Shown one piece after another: positions 34,136 through 46,042 of a stretch of DNA of 64,000 nt. Each line of letters begins with the position of its first letter. The first letter of the stretch is position 1. This stretch comes from Catonia carolina (lineage: Eukaryota > Arthropoda > Insecta > Hemiptera > Achilidae). The notes beneath the pieces were generated by a model. The model made no database searches and was not told the origin of the DNA. It saw only the letters and a list, made by a program, of their open reading frames with translations. Made by a program: the position numbers and the translations under genes. The DNA is taken from NCBI GenBank assembly GCA_035578175.1, contig JAQMRL010000008.1, positions 6,858,883-6,922,882 of the forward strand, written 5' to 3'.

Positions 34136-34348
34136 ATGGCTAGACCTCCAGTAGCTCTCGGCGGTCCCCGCCCATCAAATAGAAATATCTTGTTAAAAAT
34201 TGTGATATTAGGTGACGGAGGCGTTGGAAAATCATGTTTGATGAATAGATTCGTTAACAATCAGTTTGATGATCATTCTTTTCATACAATTGGTGTTGAA
34301 TTTCTTAATAAAGACATCGAAATTAATGGAGAAACTTATACCATGCAG
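34136..34348 (+). CDS. Rab9: Rab9 exon 1
   Basis: 71 codons from ATG to ATGCAG/GTAAGA. It contains the P-loop GDGGVGKS (residues 26-33), switch I with the conserved Thr in HTIGVEF (about 50-56), and the FLNKDIEINGE strand. The N-terminus (MARPPVALGGPRPSNRN) is longer than in human Rab9 and Pro-rich. The start is the first in-frame ATG. Confidence 0.96.
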
Positions 34349-34406
34349 GTAAGATTTTTTTTTATTAATTTTTATAACATATTGAATATGTTTTATAGTT
34401 TAAGGG

Positions 34407-34803
34407 GATGCCAAAAACGGGCAGGTGGAGTGTTATTTTAATTGCACTCTATCTGTTTGGTCCAGGGCTAAAAAAAAATAGTTCTGTTTCGTATCACATA
34501 GTCGGCCACTTATATGACTGAACTATTTCAGAACAGAAGAGGTAGAGGTGTAAAAGACACTAGTCAGAGTTATCTACTCTGAGAGTATGAATTTCACCAT
34601 GCAGCCAGACCCTGTGGTGAATGAAGTGAAGGTGTCATTTGCAGGGTGGAAAGTGAGTGCTTTTCGGAGGGCCTGGCATGCTGATAAGCATACTCTTTCA
34701 ACTCAGTGAGGAAGGCAAGTGTAAACCACTTTACTCCTTGTTTTTACTGAGTAAAACCTCTAGAGGTTCAAACCAGCCTTTCGGCTGTTGACCTAAACAA
34801 CAA
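34407..34803 (+). mobile_element. SINE-C in Rab9 intron 1
   Basis: Starts GCCAAAAACGGGCAGGTGG and ends CCTAAACAACAAC. Duplication AGTTTAAGGG on both sides. It belongs to the same 5' variant as the copy at 18735. Confidence 0.88.
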
Positions 34804-35421
34804 CAGTTTAAGGGTAGTCAACTCAAGAAGATGATTTTTTTTAAATTTCTATGTTTTTTGCATTTTTTTATAAAGTTTAAAATTTTTTGAATCACACCAT
34901 TTGTTTACTTTGTTTATACTTTGACAAAAAGTTATAAAAACATCTGTTTAAAATAAAGATCACTAGCAAGGCGTGTGAAATTATTCCTTCAACTTATAAG
35001 TTTTCCGGAAATGTGGTTTTTACATGATTGTACATTCTTGGGATAAAATGTTTTGGTTAGTATTGTAGATATTTAGATGATGTTTTTTCAAACGTTCATA
35101 ATTTCTTGCTCTATTATCTGTGGAATGATTATTACAAAAACGTTAATAGGGATTTAGTTAAAAAATAATTTGTGAATACATAAAATAAATGTTTTTGAAA
35201 ATAAGATTTTTTCCAATAAATTTCTTGTAATAAAAAATACATACAAGCTCATACAACAGATAATAAACAGCAATTTTCTGTATTTTGTAGCATAATAATC
35301 ATGTTGATATCTTTCTTGGTTCCTGAGGTATTTGATTCCCTGTAAAAGCCTGAATTTCCAACCTCTCCCTGATATTCGGGGCTGTAATTAATTTTTTGGC
35401 TTGGTTCAAATGGTAGATGAG
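34804..35421. other. Unassigned intronic DNA
   Basis: AT-rich part of Rab9 intron 1 with no recognised repeat. Confidence 0.3.
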
Positions 35422-35423
35422 TA

Positions 35424-36798
35424 CTACCGTGCGTTCGGAAAGTCGCTGTGCACTGGAATTGTGACTATGGATTTATGAAAATATGTATAAAGAAATGACT
35501 AAGCATTTTGGAAAAAAATTTATTCAATACCTTAATTACATTGTTAAACCGTGATTACATTGTTTATAGAAGGTGTTCGAAATGACCTCCATTGGCATCA
35601 ATACAGCATTGCACTCGTTTCATTTTGTTTGCAAACACCTTTCGCAACTGAAGAACAGTGATTCCTTGAATGTATGCCGTTATTGCGGCTTTAAGTTCGT
35701 CAATCGTGTGTGGTCTGTTCCGATACACAGTTTGTTTCGCCGCACCCCATAAAAAGAAATCGGGGGGAGTCAGATCAGGAGATCTTGCAGGCCACAAATT
35801 CTTTGAAATTATTCGTTCACCAAACACGTTGGGCAGGAAAGCCATTGAGATGTTAGATGTATGTGCTGTTGCCCCGTTTTGTTGGAACCAACCATTATTC
35901 ATTTCCACTTGTGTTATTTGATGCGTAAAGTTCTCTAAAATATCAGGACAATAACGTTCACTATTGATTGTGTTTGCAAAAAAAATTGGTCCAACAATAC
36001 GTGCTCTACTCACAGCAACCCAGACTCCAATTTTTGCTTCGTGTAAGGACTGTTCATGTAAAGCGCAAGGGTTAGTTGTCGACCATACTCGAGTATTTTG
36101 TGAACTTATATACCCTCCCAAGTGAAACCACGCTTCATCTGTATAAAACGTTACGTCAAGGATGTCTTCGGAATTTTGGTTGATGAAACGTTGAAACCAA
36201 TGACAATAATTTAGTCTCTTGTCATTATCTGAAGGTTTCAGCTCTTGAACACACCTCACTTTGTATGGGAATAGTTTAAGTTCTTGTCTGACAGCTTTAT
36301 GTGCGGTAGCAAGTCCGATATTATGCTGTTGTGCTAACTTACGCATTGATTTTTTTGGACTTTGTGCCATAGAATCAGAAATATCCAGCAGCTTTTGTTC
36401 GTCTAGCTTAGGGGGCCTACCACTACGTTCAGCGTCCTCAACAGAGCCAGTTGCCCGAAATTTTTCTATCAGTGTTCGTACTGCATTACGGTGAGGAATA
36501 ATTGAATCTGGAAACTTTTCAGAAAATTTGCGCTTCACTAAATCACTGTACTTGTCACCTTCGCGAAATACGTATTCAACGAGGAAAATGCGCTCCTCTA
36601 CTGAAAGAACCATCGCGTCCAACAACAAAAAACGTGCAACAGAACTGCAATAAATGAAACATATACAACTTCAACTCAATGACTGACAGGCCTCGACGTG
36701 TTCGGCAACAATTGAACAGCACAGAGCTACCAACCTAGCCATGAAATTATTCCCTGTCATGTCACTTGGTGCACAGCGACTTTCAGAACGCATGGTAG
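35424..36798 (-). mobile_element. Mariner-superfamily transposon, near complete
   Basis: Terminal inverted repeats CTACCGTGCGTTCGGAAAGT.. / ..ACTTTCAGAACGCATGGTAG of about 30 bp, TA flanks. It carries one uninterrupted transposase frame, antisense to Rab9. It is unrelated in sequence to the mariner at 16247. Confidence 0.92.
35564..36628 (-). CDS. Mariner-superfamily transposase, probably inactive
   Basis: 354 residues. N-terminal helix-turn-helix with the linker AERSGRPPKLDEQKLL, then AQQHNIGLATAHKAVR. First Asp in FYTDEAWFH; the expected second Asp in WFQQNGATAH is Asn (codon AAC); third Asp in RSPDLTPPDFFLWG. About 38 residues separate the second and third positions, so this is not the DD34D group. 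The D-to-N change should abolish catalysis. Frame intact, so decay is recent or the change was tolerated. Confidence 0.9.
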   Translation of the reverse strand: MLLDAMVLSVEERIFLVEYVFREGDKYSDLVKRKFSEKFPDSIIPHRNAVRTLIEKFRATGSVEDAERSGRPPKLDEQKLLDISDSMAQSPKKSMRKLAQQHNIGLATAHKAVRQELKLFPYKVRCVQELKPSDNDKRLNYCHWFQRFINQNSEDILDVTFYTDEAWFHLGGYISSQNTRVWSTTNPCALHEQSLHEAKIGVWVAVSRARIVGPIFFANTINSERYCPDILENFTHQITQVEMNNGWFQQNGATAHTSNISMAFLPNVFGERIISKNLWPARSPDLTPPDFFLWGAAKQTVYRNRPHTIDELKAAITAYIQGITVLQLRKVFANKMKRVQCCIDANGGHFEHLL

Positions 36799-37620
36799 TA
36801 AATTACTCTTTCATTTAAAATAAATAATGATAAATTATAGCCAGAAGTTTTCATTTTCATTTTCTGGGTTGACTACCCCCTTAAGATAGCGAGGAAATCA
36901 TATGCAGTTGATAGTCAAGTGGTAATCACTGTGTATGTCAAAACATTGTTTCTTTACAAATCTGTACCTAGACAGTTTTGCATTAACATCTGTCTCAGCT
37001 GTACAATGTAGCTTTGTATTGTTATTACTCAGTACTTGAAGTCTGATGACTTTTTATATCGGTTATTTCTTTTTAAACTTGTTACTTTGAATCTTACTGT
37101 GTTCAAATTAAGATATAACTTTAAACCAAGGAAAATTAAAGTTAACACAAGCATTTAAAATAGATATTTTATTGAAAACTGAACATTTCTTGTATGGTCT
37201 TAATTTTACATCAAAATACTAATGACTGAGTTATAATGATTATAGTTTTTCTAATCTAAGACAAGACAGATTAGTTTTAAACTTTGAAAAAAACTCTCAT
37301 TGAATACAAAATTCTTTTAAAATTTCTAATTAAAAAATCTAACATGAAAATTGTGGTGTATTGAAAGTAAATTATTAGTCCAGGAAATGTCTTCAGAACT
37401 CTTGGTACTCTTTTTTAGTGTGACCCTTGAGGCTGTTTTGTTGCACTTAATTGTTTGAAATCAGGTTCAAATGTAGACAAATAAAGCCTTAGATCTGGGC
37501 TTGCATAAAGCTTGTCAGTACAATAACCCCACCAAGTTAGTCAGAAAAACAACGTTCGCCATTGCCCTTTATTTTCGGCGTACCCCTAACCGGTTCGTCG
37601 CGTACCCTGGGTTGGGAACC
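36799..37620. other. Unassigned intronic DNA
   Basis: Rab9 intron 1; no gene. GTACCCCTAACCGGTTCGTC..CGTACCCTGG..GGGAACCGCTG near 37580 resembles the ends of hAT-like elements in other insects, but no partner end was found. Confidence 0.3.
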
Positions 37621-37786
37621 GCTGCTCTAGAGGCTTTACTAAGTAAATGAGGAGTCAGGTGGTTTACAATTAATTGTCTTCGTTACTGAGCGGAAAAGTA
37701 TGCTGATCACCCGCTACGACAAGTGTTTGAATATCGGTGGAAACTATGTCGAAAAATAGTTTAAGGTTTGGGCTTTCATGTAGAAA

Positions 37787-38252
37787 TTTTTTTTTTTTTT
37801 TTTTTTATTCCTAATTTGTGTACGTTGCAATCTGTTCAATTTAGAACAATAAGCAACCCCATGACCCAATGAGATGAATATGATGTGTATGACGTGTAAA
37901 TGAGGTGTAGTCTTGTACAGACCCAGGCCGACCATTCCTCTCATCACGCGGTCTTGGGTTCGAATCCCACTCGGGCATGGCATTTTTTCATACGTTACAT
38001 AAAATTAATTTCATCCTTCACCGTCTGCATTAGCAGCAATTTGCAAAACAATCGGACGTTAAACCAAAAAAAAAAAAAAAAAAAAACCGCAACCATCAAA
38101 GTACACCGGTAACCACTGTCTAGTATTCAAATCCGTATAAAAGTAACTACCTTTACTAGGATTTGAACCAGGAACCTTCGTCTCCAAAAATCAGCTGTTA
38201 AACAGCTGATTTTGGCGACAACTTTACCTCTAGACCAACCCGGTGGGTCTCA
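37787..38252 (-). mobile_element. SINE-B split by a truncated SINE-A
   Basis: Minus-strand SINE-B tail (37787-37938) and head (38088-38252: TAGAGGTAAAGTTGTCGCC). A plus-strand SINE-A piece (37939-38087) begins at CTCATCACGCGGTCTTGGG and ends in an A-tail. A SINE-C scrap lies just before at 37622-37700. Confidence 0.78.
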
Positions 38253-38571
38253 TGTAGAAATAAAATTGTTTTTTTTAAAAACGGTACTTACTTTCTGAAC
38301 ACAATCCATAAATGTATATAATACATACGTACAGTATTTTACAAATTTTTCTTGAAGGGCATCCGGATAACCGGTCGTCCGATTGATAGACGTTCGGATA
38401 ATTGACTTCTTACTATACTTAAATTGAAAGCGGTTACAAATTTATATATTTCTGTATTTGAAGCTAAAATATAGATTAAACACATCAAAATTTATATTTA
38501 TTAAAAGGTCTAAATATTTTCTAATGGTTACTGATTAAAACAAGTCTTCATTTATTCGTGGGAATAAAATA

Positions 38572-39497
38572 CAGTCGAATCTCAGTAGTCCGGCACCTCC
38601 AGTAATCCGGCCCTTAAAATGTTAGGCCTAAAAGTATGAAACCTCACCCAGGACAGATTTTGGTAAAAGATTTAAATTGAATTAGGGAAATCAACTCGAC
38701 CTAATTACGGCGGATTTAATATAACATATTATATGTTTCATTCATTCAAACATCTGAGATTTTATAAAACGATAGCTGCTCCAACAGTACTTTACGGAAG
38801 TGAAACGTGGGTTCTGTCAAGACGGGAAGAGAGCCGATTACAAGCAGCAGAAATGAGATTTCTCCGGCAAACTTATGGCTGTAGTAGAGAGGACCGTTAC
38901 AGAAACACGGAGATACGACAACATCTTAATATCTTCTCCATAAATGATAAAGTAATGGAGGGCAGGAAGAAGTGGATAGATCACTTAGGTAGAATGAAGG
39001 ATGAAAGAGTACCCAAGCAGGCACTTTGGTACAAGCCAAGGGGTAAAAGGGGTTCGAGGACGTCCAAGGAAGAGATGGGCAGATGGTGGAGGTTCGGAAC
39101 AGGCAGCAACGCCTAACCCGTGAAAGGAAGAAGAAGAAGAAGAAGGTATTATATGTTTAGGATTTGATTAAAGAAATGAATAAAGAGACCTTAATTGTTA
39201 AGTGGAATAATTTTAGACTTTTTATCCAAAACTCAGAACTGGGTCCATACTCTATACTTCGTGCTGAATTGACAACGAAACGTAATTCTCACAAAACGAG
39301 CACCCCCACACCGCACTAGGCGATATCAATAGCCGATAATTATGTTTAGTACAATGACTACAGAAGTACTCAGCAAACTTTTTTACTTAGTTAATTTAAT
39401 TAAAAATCACATAGAAATCAATGCAAATTCATTTTTTTGTTTAAATTTATAATTTATAGTTCCACCCTCTCGGTCCCGAACTACTGAGATTCTACTG
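38572..39497. mobile_element. Pogo-like non-autonomous element with LINE insertion
   Basis: Ends CAGTCGAATCTCAGTAGTCC and ..GAACTACTGAGATTCTACTG, flanked by TA, the pogo/Tigger pattern. No transposase. A LINE 3' end is nested at 38739-39146. Confidence 0.78.
38739..39146 (+). mobile_element. LINE 3' end, truncated
   Basis: Frame MFHSFKHLRFYKTIAAPTVLY...GSETWVLSRREESRL...MRFLRQTYGC, the usual post-RT end of insect LINE ORFs. It ends in (GAA)n. The duplication TATTATATGTTT marks both ends. Confidence 0.85.
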
Positions 39498-39536
39498 TAT
39501 AATCAAACTAATGAAAATCAATGCTATTTGCCCATA

Positions 39537-39862
39537 AACCCACCGGGTTGGTCTAGAGGTAAAGTCGTGGCCAAAATCAGCTGTTTAACGGCTGATTTTC
39601 GGAGACGAAGGTTCCTGGTTTAAATCCTAGTAAGTTAAAAATAGTTACTATTATACGGATTTAAATTCTAGACAGTGGTTACCGGTGTACTTTGATGATT
39701 GGGGTTGAATTAACCATACTCTCTCAGGAATGGTCGGCCTGGGTCTGTACATGACTACACCTCATTTACACATCATCCTCATCTCATTGGGTCATGGGGT
39801 TGCTTATTGTTCTAAATGGAAGATTGCAACGTACACACATTAGGGATTACAAAAATAAATAA
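39537..39862 (+). mobile_element. SINE-B, full length
   Basis: ACCCACCGGGTTGGTCTAGA at the head, GTTACCGGTGTACTTTGATG in the middle and GGGATTACAAAAATAAAT at the tail. Confidence 0.85.
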
Positions 39863-40164
39863 ATTAATAAAAATCAATGCTATTTGCCTATAGTTCAAAT
39901 TCCGTTGGACACTTGATATATTTGTTTATGTATATGTGGGTGTTAGCGTAATACAAAGAGGATAAAATAGTTTGTTGAAGATATTGAATTGAATGAAAAT
40001 TCCTGTGTAAATAAAGTAAATATAGAATAAATAGTAAAATAAACAATTTTAAAGTAAATGAGGTTAAGCCTATAGATAATAACCAAATTAGACAATATCA
40101 ATTGTAAGGTATATTAACTATACAGGGTGATTACAAATGAAATACACTTTCGTTGCCTCTAAAA

Positions 40165-41091
40165 AAAAAATCTGGTGTGAAACACCCACACAACTTTCTC
40201 TTGCCAATGCATATAATGACCAATATAACCCCTAACAGTATTAATAAAACATTAGAAAAAAATAAAAAACTAACCTCAAAAAACATAACCTTATTTTAAT
40301 CATGAGTGGAACACTCAAAATGAAAATCGACCTCAGTTTGGCTTAAAAATTCGGAAAGTCACTCTTTCACGCTAAACTAGGCTCTGTAGAGAAAAATGCT
40401 TTAAATAAAAGTTGTAGATCTTTTAATTTCCTATAAATTTTATTATATACACTTTTGTCGTAAAATACATTCTAAGGCCGAAATCTTAAAAAAATCGATT
40501 TTTCACACGTTTTCATGAGAAAAAACAAAAAATTGCTAATTACTGCTAAACTAAGCGTTATATAAAAAAATGTTTGAAATAAAAGTTGTAAAATTTTAAA
40601 TTCTCTACAACTTTTGTAACATAAATTTTTGCGCTAAAATGCATATTAAAGTCGTATCTTAACAAAAATATTTTTTCATGTGAAAACAGCCTCGCCAAGA
40701 ATTTCAGCAAACATGACGCATACCCTATCGTGTAGAGAATAAAAAAGTGAGTAAACAAGGCAATTTTAAAAATATCGTAGGACCAGTTTTGAGAAAATCG
40801 CAAAAAAGTGAAAAATTACACGAATAAACTACTACTTCCAGTTGACCGATTTTGATGAAAATGTCCGTGTCAGGTCCGGTAGTGGTATGTAACTTAAGTT
40901 TCAAGTTCGTACGATGTTCCGTTCTTGAGATATTCTGTTCACACACACACAGACCAATCGCTAAAAACATGTTTTTCTTGGATTCAGGGGGTCTGAAACT
41001 GTGTAGATCCGGTAAAAACTCGATTTGTTAAAATCGATATGAAAACAATACTTTCCTTCCTATATATTCATATATGCAGAGTAAGTAAAAA
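40165..41091 (-). mobile_element. HINE-like element, full copy i
   Basis: All landmarks present; CA tract only about 10 bp (40940s); 5' subterminal repeat degraded (ATATGCAGAGTAAGT). Confidence 0.8.
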
Positions 41092-41106
41092 TAGTAGTAA
41101 TAATAA

Positions 41107-41905
41107 TAAAGTATTTTGTTACAAAGAAATTTGTATTACATAATAAAGATAGTTCAGAAAATTAAGTATCTCGGTGAAATAATCACATGGAATCTAAATG
41201 AAGAGCCTGCAATTGAGAACAGAGTAACCAAACTGAAACAGGCACAAAGAATCACCTGGCCCATATATAAGAAGAAGTCCCTATCAATTAACTCCAAAAT
41301 CAGGCATTATAACTCTGTAATCAAGCCAGAGGCTACATATGCTTGTGAGACCCTTTTCAACTTGAACACTCGATCAACCACGGACAAACTTCAAAAGATA
41401 GACAGAGGAATATTAAGAACAGCCATTAATTTCAAGCATCAAGTCCAAGGAAAATGGTGGATAGTCCCCAACAATATAGTTTATAAGGAAAATGAGCCGA
41501 TATTGGACACAATGAGGAAGAGGAGAGTCGCTTTCTTTAGCCACATTAGCAGACTGCCTGACTCAAGACTCATTAAACAGCTCCTTGACTACCAAATGAA
41601 GAATAAGATCCAAAACAAATGGATACAGGAAGTCATGTCAGACATGAGGAACTTGAATATAAATGAAGAAATGATCCAGAGACGAGAAGAGAAGACCATC
41701 CTAAAGGAAAAGAGGATAACCCAACTGCCTTTCAGAGAGAGAAGACAGCCGAATGCAGCTGTAGCAGAGAGATTGAGAGCCACCAGGTCAAGGAATATGA
41801 AATTGATGTGGGAACGAAGAAAACAACAGTGTGTTGCCACGGCTAACTCCTCAAGGAACGCATGTCCATGAGTGACTTGAGTGCTCCAATTGGGGCGTAA
41901 AAAAA
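41107..41905 (+). mobile_element. LINE 3' end, truncated
   Basis: Frame at 41116-41871: KIKYLGEIITWNLNEEPAIE, then HYNSVIKPEATYACETLF and IDRGILRTAINFK, a LINE ORF2 end. A short 3' segment (GACTTGAGTGCTCCAATTGG) leads into an A-run shared with the next element. It lies exactly between HINE-like copies i and j. The relic at 1815-2365 is related. Confidence 0.8.
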
Positions 41906-41916
41906 AAAAAAAAAAA

Positions 41917-42877
41917 AATCTGGTGTGAAACACTCACACAACTTTCTCTTGCCAATGCAAATAATTTACAATATAATTTAACATTAGTAATAAAATATTA
42001 GAAATAAACAAAAAACTAACCTCAATAAACATAACCTTATTTTAATCATGAGTGAAACACTCAAAATGAAAATCAACCTCAGTCTGGCTTAAAAATACGG
42101 AAAATCACTATTTCACGCTAAACTAGGCTCTGTAGACAAAAATACGTTAAATAAAAGTTGTAGATCTTTAAATTTCCTATAAATTTGGTTATATACACTT
42201 TTGTCGTCAAATGCATACTAAGGCCAAAATCTTAAAAAAATCGATTTTTCACTTGTTTTCGTGAGAAAAAATCAGAAAATCGCTAATTACTGCTAAACTA
42301 AGCGTCATACAAAAAAATGTTTGAAACAGAAGTTGTAGGTTTTTAAATTCTCTACAACTTTTATTATATAAGTTTTTGCGCTAAAATTTATATTAAAGCC
42401 GTAATCTTAAAAAAACAACGTTTTTACGTGAAAACAGCCTCACCGAGAATTTCAGCAAACATGGCGCCTACCCTATCTTGTAGAGAATAAAAAATTGAGT
42501 AAAATAGGCGATTTTAAAAAAAATCGTAGGACCAGTTTTTGAGGAAATCGCAAAAAACTGAAAAATTATACGAATAAACTACTACTTCCGGTTGACCGAT
42601 TTTGATGAAAATGTTCGTGTCGCGTCCGGTAGTGGTATGTAACTTAAGTTTCAAGTTTCAAGTTCGTACGACGTTCCGTTCTTGAGATATTCTGTTCACA
42701 CACAGACACACACACAGATACACACACCACACAGACCAATCGCTAAAAACATGTTTTTTGGGTTCAGGGGGTCTGAAAACGTATAGATCCGGTGAAAACT
42801 CGATTTCGAAAAATCGACATGAAAACAGTAGGCCTACTTTCCTTCCTATATATTCATATAGGCAAGAGAAAGTAAAA
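41917..42877 (-). mobile_element. HINE-like element, full copy j
   Basis: Full copy with an interrupted CA tract at 42698-42735. The body is nearly identical to copies a and g. Confidence 0.83.
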
Positions 42878-43040
42878 ATACATAATATTAAATCAGGGAA
42901 AGAAAAAAATGCTGAATACAACAGAACAGTTAACCTATTTATACTTTAAATATAAATAAGCTTATACAAACAAACAAAAAACAACACAATCAACAGATTA
43001 ATTACAAATAAAGTACGTATTATTCATCTTAAACGTTATA

Positions 43041-43944
43041 TTTTTACTTTCTCTTGTCTATATGAATATATAGGAAGGAAAGTATTGTTTTCATGTCGAT
43101 TTTTCACCGGATCTACACGTTTTCAGACCCCCTGAACCCACACTAACATGTTTTTAGCGATTGGTCTGTGCGTGTGAACAGAATCTTTTGAAGGGAACAT
43201 CGTACGAATTTGAAACTTGAAACTTAAGTTACATACCACTACCGGATCCGACACGAACATTTTCATCAAAATCGGTCCACCAGAGTAGTAGTTTATTCGT
43301 GACATTTTTCACTTTTTTGGGATTTTCTCAAAAACTGATTCTACGATTTTTTTAAAAATCGTCGGGTTTACAAAAATTCTTTATGCTCTACAATATAGGG
43401 TAGGCGCCATGTTTGCTGAAATTCTTGGAGAGGATGTTTTCACGTAAAAAAATTTTTTTTTAAGATTGCGGCGTTAATATGCATTTTAGCGCAGAAATTT
43501 AGTCAATATAAGTTGTAGACAATTTAAGATCGTACAACTTTTATTTCGAACATTTTATGTGTAACGCTTAGTTTAGCGATAATTAGCAATTTTCTGTTTT
43601 TTTTCTCACAAAAACATGTGAAAATCAATTTTTTTAAGATTTCGGCCTTAGTATGCATTTGACGACAAAAGTGTATATAATAACATTTATAGGAAATTAT
43701 AAGATCTACAAATTTTGTTTCAAGCATTTTTCTCTACAGAGGCTAGTTTAGCGTGAAAGAGTGATTTTCCGTATTTTTAATCCAAACTCGTATTTGCTTC
43801 TTTCACTCATGATTAAAATTAGGTTATGTTTATTGAGGTTAGTTTTTTGTTTATTTTTAATGTTTTATTACTAATGTTAGGTTTATTGTTAATTATTTGC
43901 ATTGGCAAGAGAAAGTCGTGTGAGTGTTTCACACCAGATATTCC
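43041..43944 (+). mobile_element. HINE-like element, full copy k
   Basis: 5' TTTTTACTTTCTCTTGTC with hairpin, reduced microsatellite (GTGCGTGTG), 3' GGCAAGAGAAAGT, TGTGAGTGTTTCACACCAGAT. Confidence 0.82.
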
Positions 43945-44115
43945 TTGTACAGTTCTGCTCGACCTCGTAACCTATATTGTCCATCTACTATCTTTGGTGC
44001 TATTATCTTGTGAAGCTTCTCTCTCTCAAATTTCTTTGCTTCTTGTAGACCAGCCTTCCTGGTCATTCTAAGGCACTCAGTCTCATAGATTCACACCGGT
44101 TTTATCACAAGTAAT

Positions 44116-44286
44116 ACTTACTTACTTACTTACTTACGAAGCGCTACAGCCCTACGTGGACCTTGGCCTCCTCAACAATGCGCCTCCATTCATCCCTCTG
44201 ACCTGCCCGTCTCCTCCAGTTCCCCACCCCCAAGCTCGTCAGATCCTTTTCCACATCCTGCAGCCAGCGTGTTCTAGGGCGAGTGA
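44116..44286 (-). mobile_element. LINE 3' end with (TTAC)n tail
   Basis: ACTTACTTACTTACTTAC followed by GC-rich GAAGCGCTACAGCCCTACGT..GGCCTCCTCAACAATGCG. Flanked by ATCACAAGTAATA on both sides. The tetranucleotide tail suggests an RTE-type element read on the minus strand. Confidence 0.7.
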
Positions 44287-45210
44287 TCACAAGTAATAGT
44301 GGGCAATAATTACTGGTGGCTTGTTATTGTTTGTCAGTTGAAAGGCTGGTTTGAACCTTTAGAGGCTTTACTAAGTAAAACGTGGAGTGAGGTGGTTTAC
44401 CTTCGCCTCTCTCACTGAGTGAAAAGTATGCTTATCAGCATGCTAGGCCCCCTGAAAATCATCTACAGTGTCAGCTGAATTAATGTCGCCTAGCCGTGGG
44501 AGTGAGAGAATGCATAACGCTCTCACTCGCACAAGCCACACGCGCCGTTCCAATAATATTGTCGTATAATGTTACTCATTGTTGTAAGCAAGCGTTTAAG
44601 CATGCAGTAAACTAATAAGCAAGATAACGACTGTAGTATGTTTTCAGATTTGGATTATAACTGAAAGACCTTTGGGCGCATGCGTAGTTATGCCACATAT
44701 CTCCTTCTCACTCGCTCGGCTATGGCACATTAGTTTGTCTGATACCTATACCTTTCACATTGCAAATAATACCTTCACTTTATTCACCACATGTTCTGGC
44801 TGTGTAATGAAATTTATTACTCAGAGGAGGTATTGTGCGGTTCCAAGCTCTGTGTAGTTGCCGGGTGAGGGGTACGGGTGAGGTATAATGAATGAGTGAT
44901 GCATGCTGGGAGAACGATTGTTGTATTACTCTGATACAAAACATTCATTTTCAAACTTTCCGTATTTAACATATTTGTTTGTATTTATTACATTCACTTA
45001 TTTACATTTTTTGATATAAATTAGCAAGTTAAATATTATGAATCCGACCAAGTTAATAAACCGGTAGGGATTTGTTAAATTAATGCGCCGGATGATAAGA
45101 ATATATTTTAGTCTAGTTAGTACACCCTACCACTACAAATGCATCAGCTGTGAATCACTACTAACACTCATTCATTCTTCCACTACTATAACAACGCACT
45201 TGATTATAAC
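44287..45210. other. Intronic DNA with SINE-C scraps
   Basis: Pieces of SINE-C at 44318-44465 and 44755-44835 on the minus strand, broken by unrelated DNA (44466-44750). No gene. Confidence 0.5.
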
Positions 45211-45211
45211 A

Positions 45212-45420
45212 AGACACTGTTATGCAATTACTGCTAATGCAGACGGTGAAGGATGAAATGAATTTTTGTAACGTATGAAAATATGCCGTGGTCTTGGGTT
45301 CGAATCCCATTCAGGCATGGCATATTTTCATACGTTACAAAAATTCATTTCATCCTTCACCGTCTGCATTAGCAGTAATTGCATAACAGTCGGACGTTAA
45401 ACCAAAAAAAAAAAAAAATA
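45212..45420. mobile_element. Head-to-head inverted SINE-A pair
   Basis: A minus-strand tail part (45212-45286) joins a plus-strand piece starting GGTCTTGGGTTCGAATCCCA (45289-45418). The arms about 45212-45283 and 45320-45390 are near-perfect inverted repeats. A SINE-C scrap follows at 45428-45592. Confidence 0.82.
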
Positions 45421-45637
45421 TAACAAGACACGTCTTTATAGTGTCGTTTACACCTGTATCTATTCTGTTCCGAAAACTTCAGCCTAATAATTGGGTGACC
45501 ATGTGATAAGAAACACATTTTTTGAAGCCCTGGAACTAACAGATTGAGTGCAAATAATTTAACGCTCCATCTGCTAGTTATTGGCGAAAATTATATTTGT
45601 AATAACTATTGTATTTATACTGTAATTTCTGTTTTAG

Positions 45638-45835
45638 ATTTGGGATACAGCCGGACAAGAAAGGTTTAAGAGCCTGCGGACACCATTTTACAGAGGTTCA
45701 GATGTATGTATGTTAACATTTGCTGTTGATGATAGAACTAGCTTTAGAAATCTTGCGATGTGGCGTAATGAATTTTTATATTATGCTGATGTTAAGGATG
45801 GATCGACTTTTCCATTTATCGTAGTTGCTAATAAG
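45638..45835 (+). CDS. Rab9: Rab9 exon 2
   Basis: 66 codons, phase 0: IWDTAGQERFKSLRTPFYRG with the G3 motif DTAGQE (residues 74-79), then the SDVCMLTFAVDD strand and ends VVANK, the first half of the NKxD motif. The acceptor is CTGTTTTAG and the donor AAG/GTAAGA. Confidence 0.96.
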
Positions 45836-46042
45836 GTAAGATATGGTTTTGCTAAATGTTTATGTTGATTATGGTATCATAATTCAAACTGTGGGAATCG
45901 CTCTCATGTCTGATTTTTTTAAACGCTTTTATTTAACTTACTCTTGGATCCATCAAATCTTGCAACTTAAAATTTTAATACTTCTACCGTATCAATATGA
46001 ATCAAACTTTGTACACTTGTTTATCTTCGATGACAATACGCT

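Noticed and set aside
34136..34441. Rab9 exon 1 frame extended to 101 codons
   Set aside because: The extension after Gln71 reads through a GTAAGA donor into intron and SINE-C; exon 2 continues the family sequence exactly.
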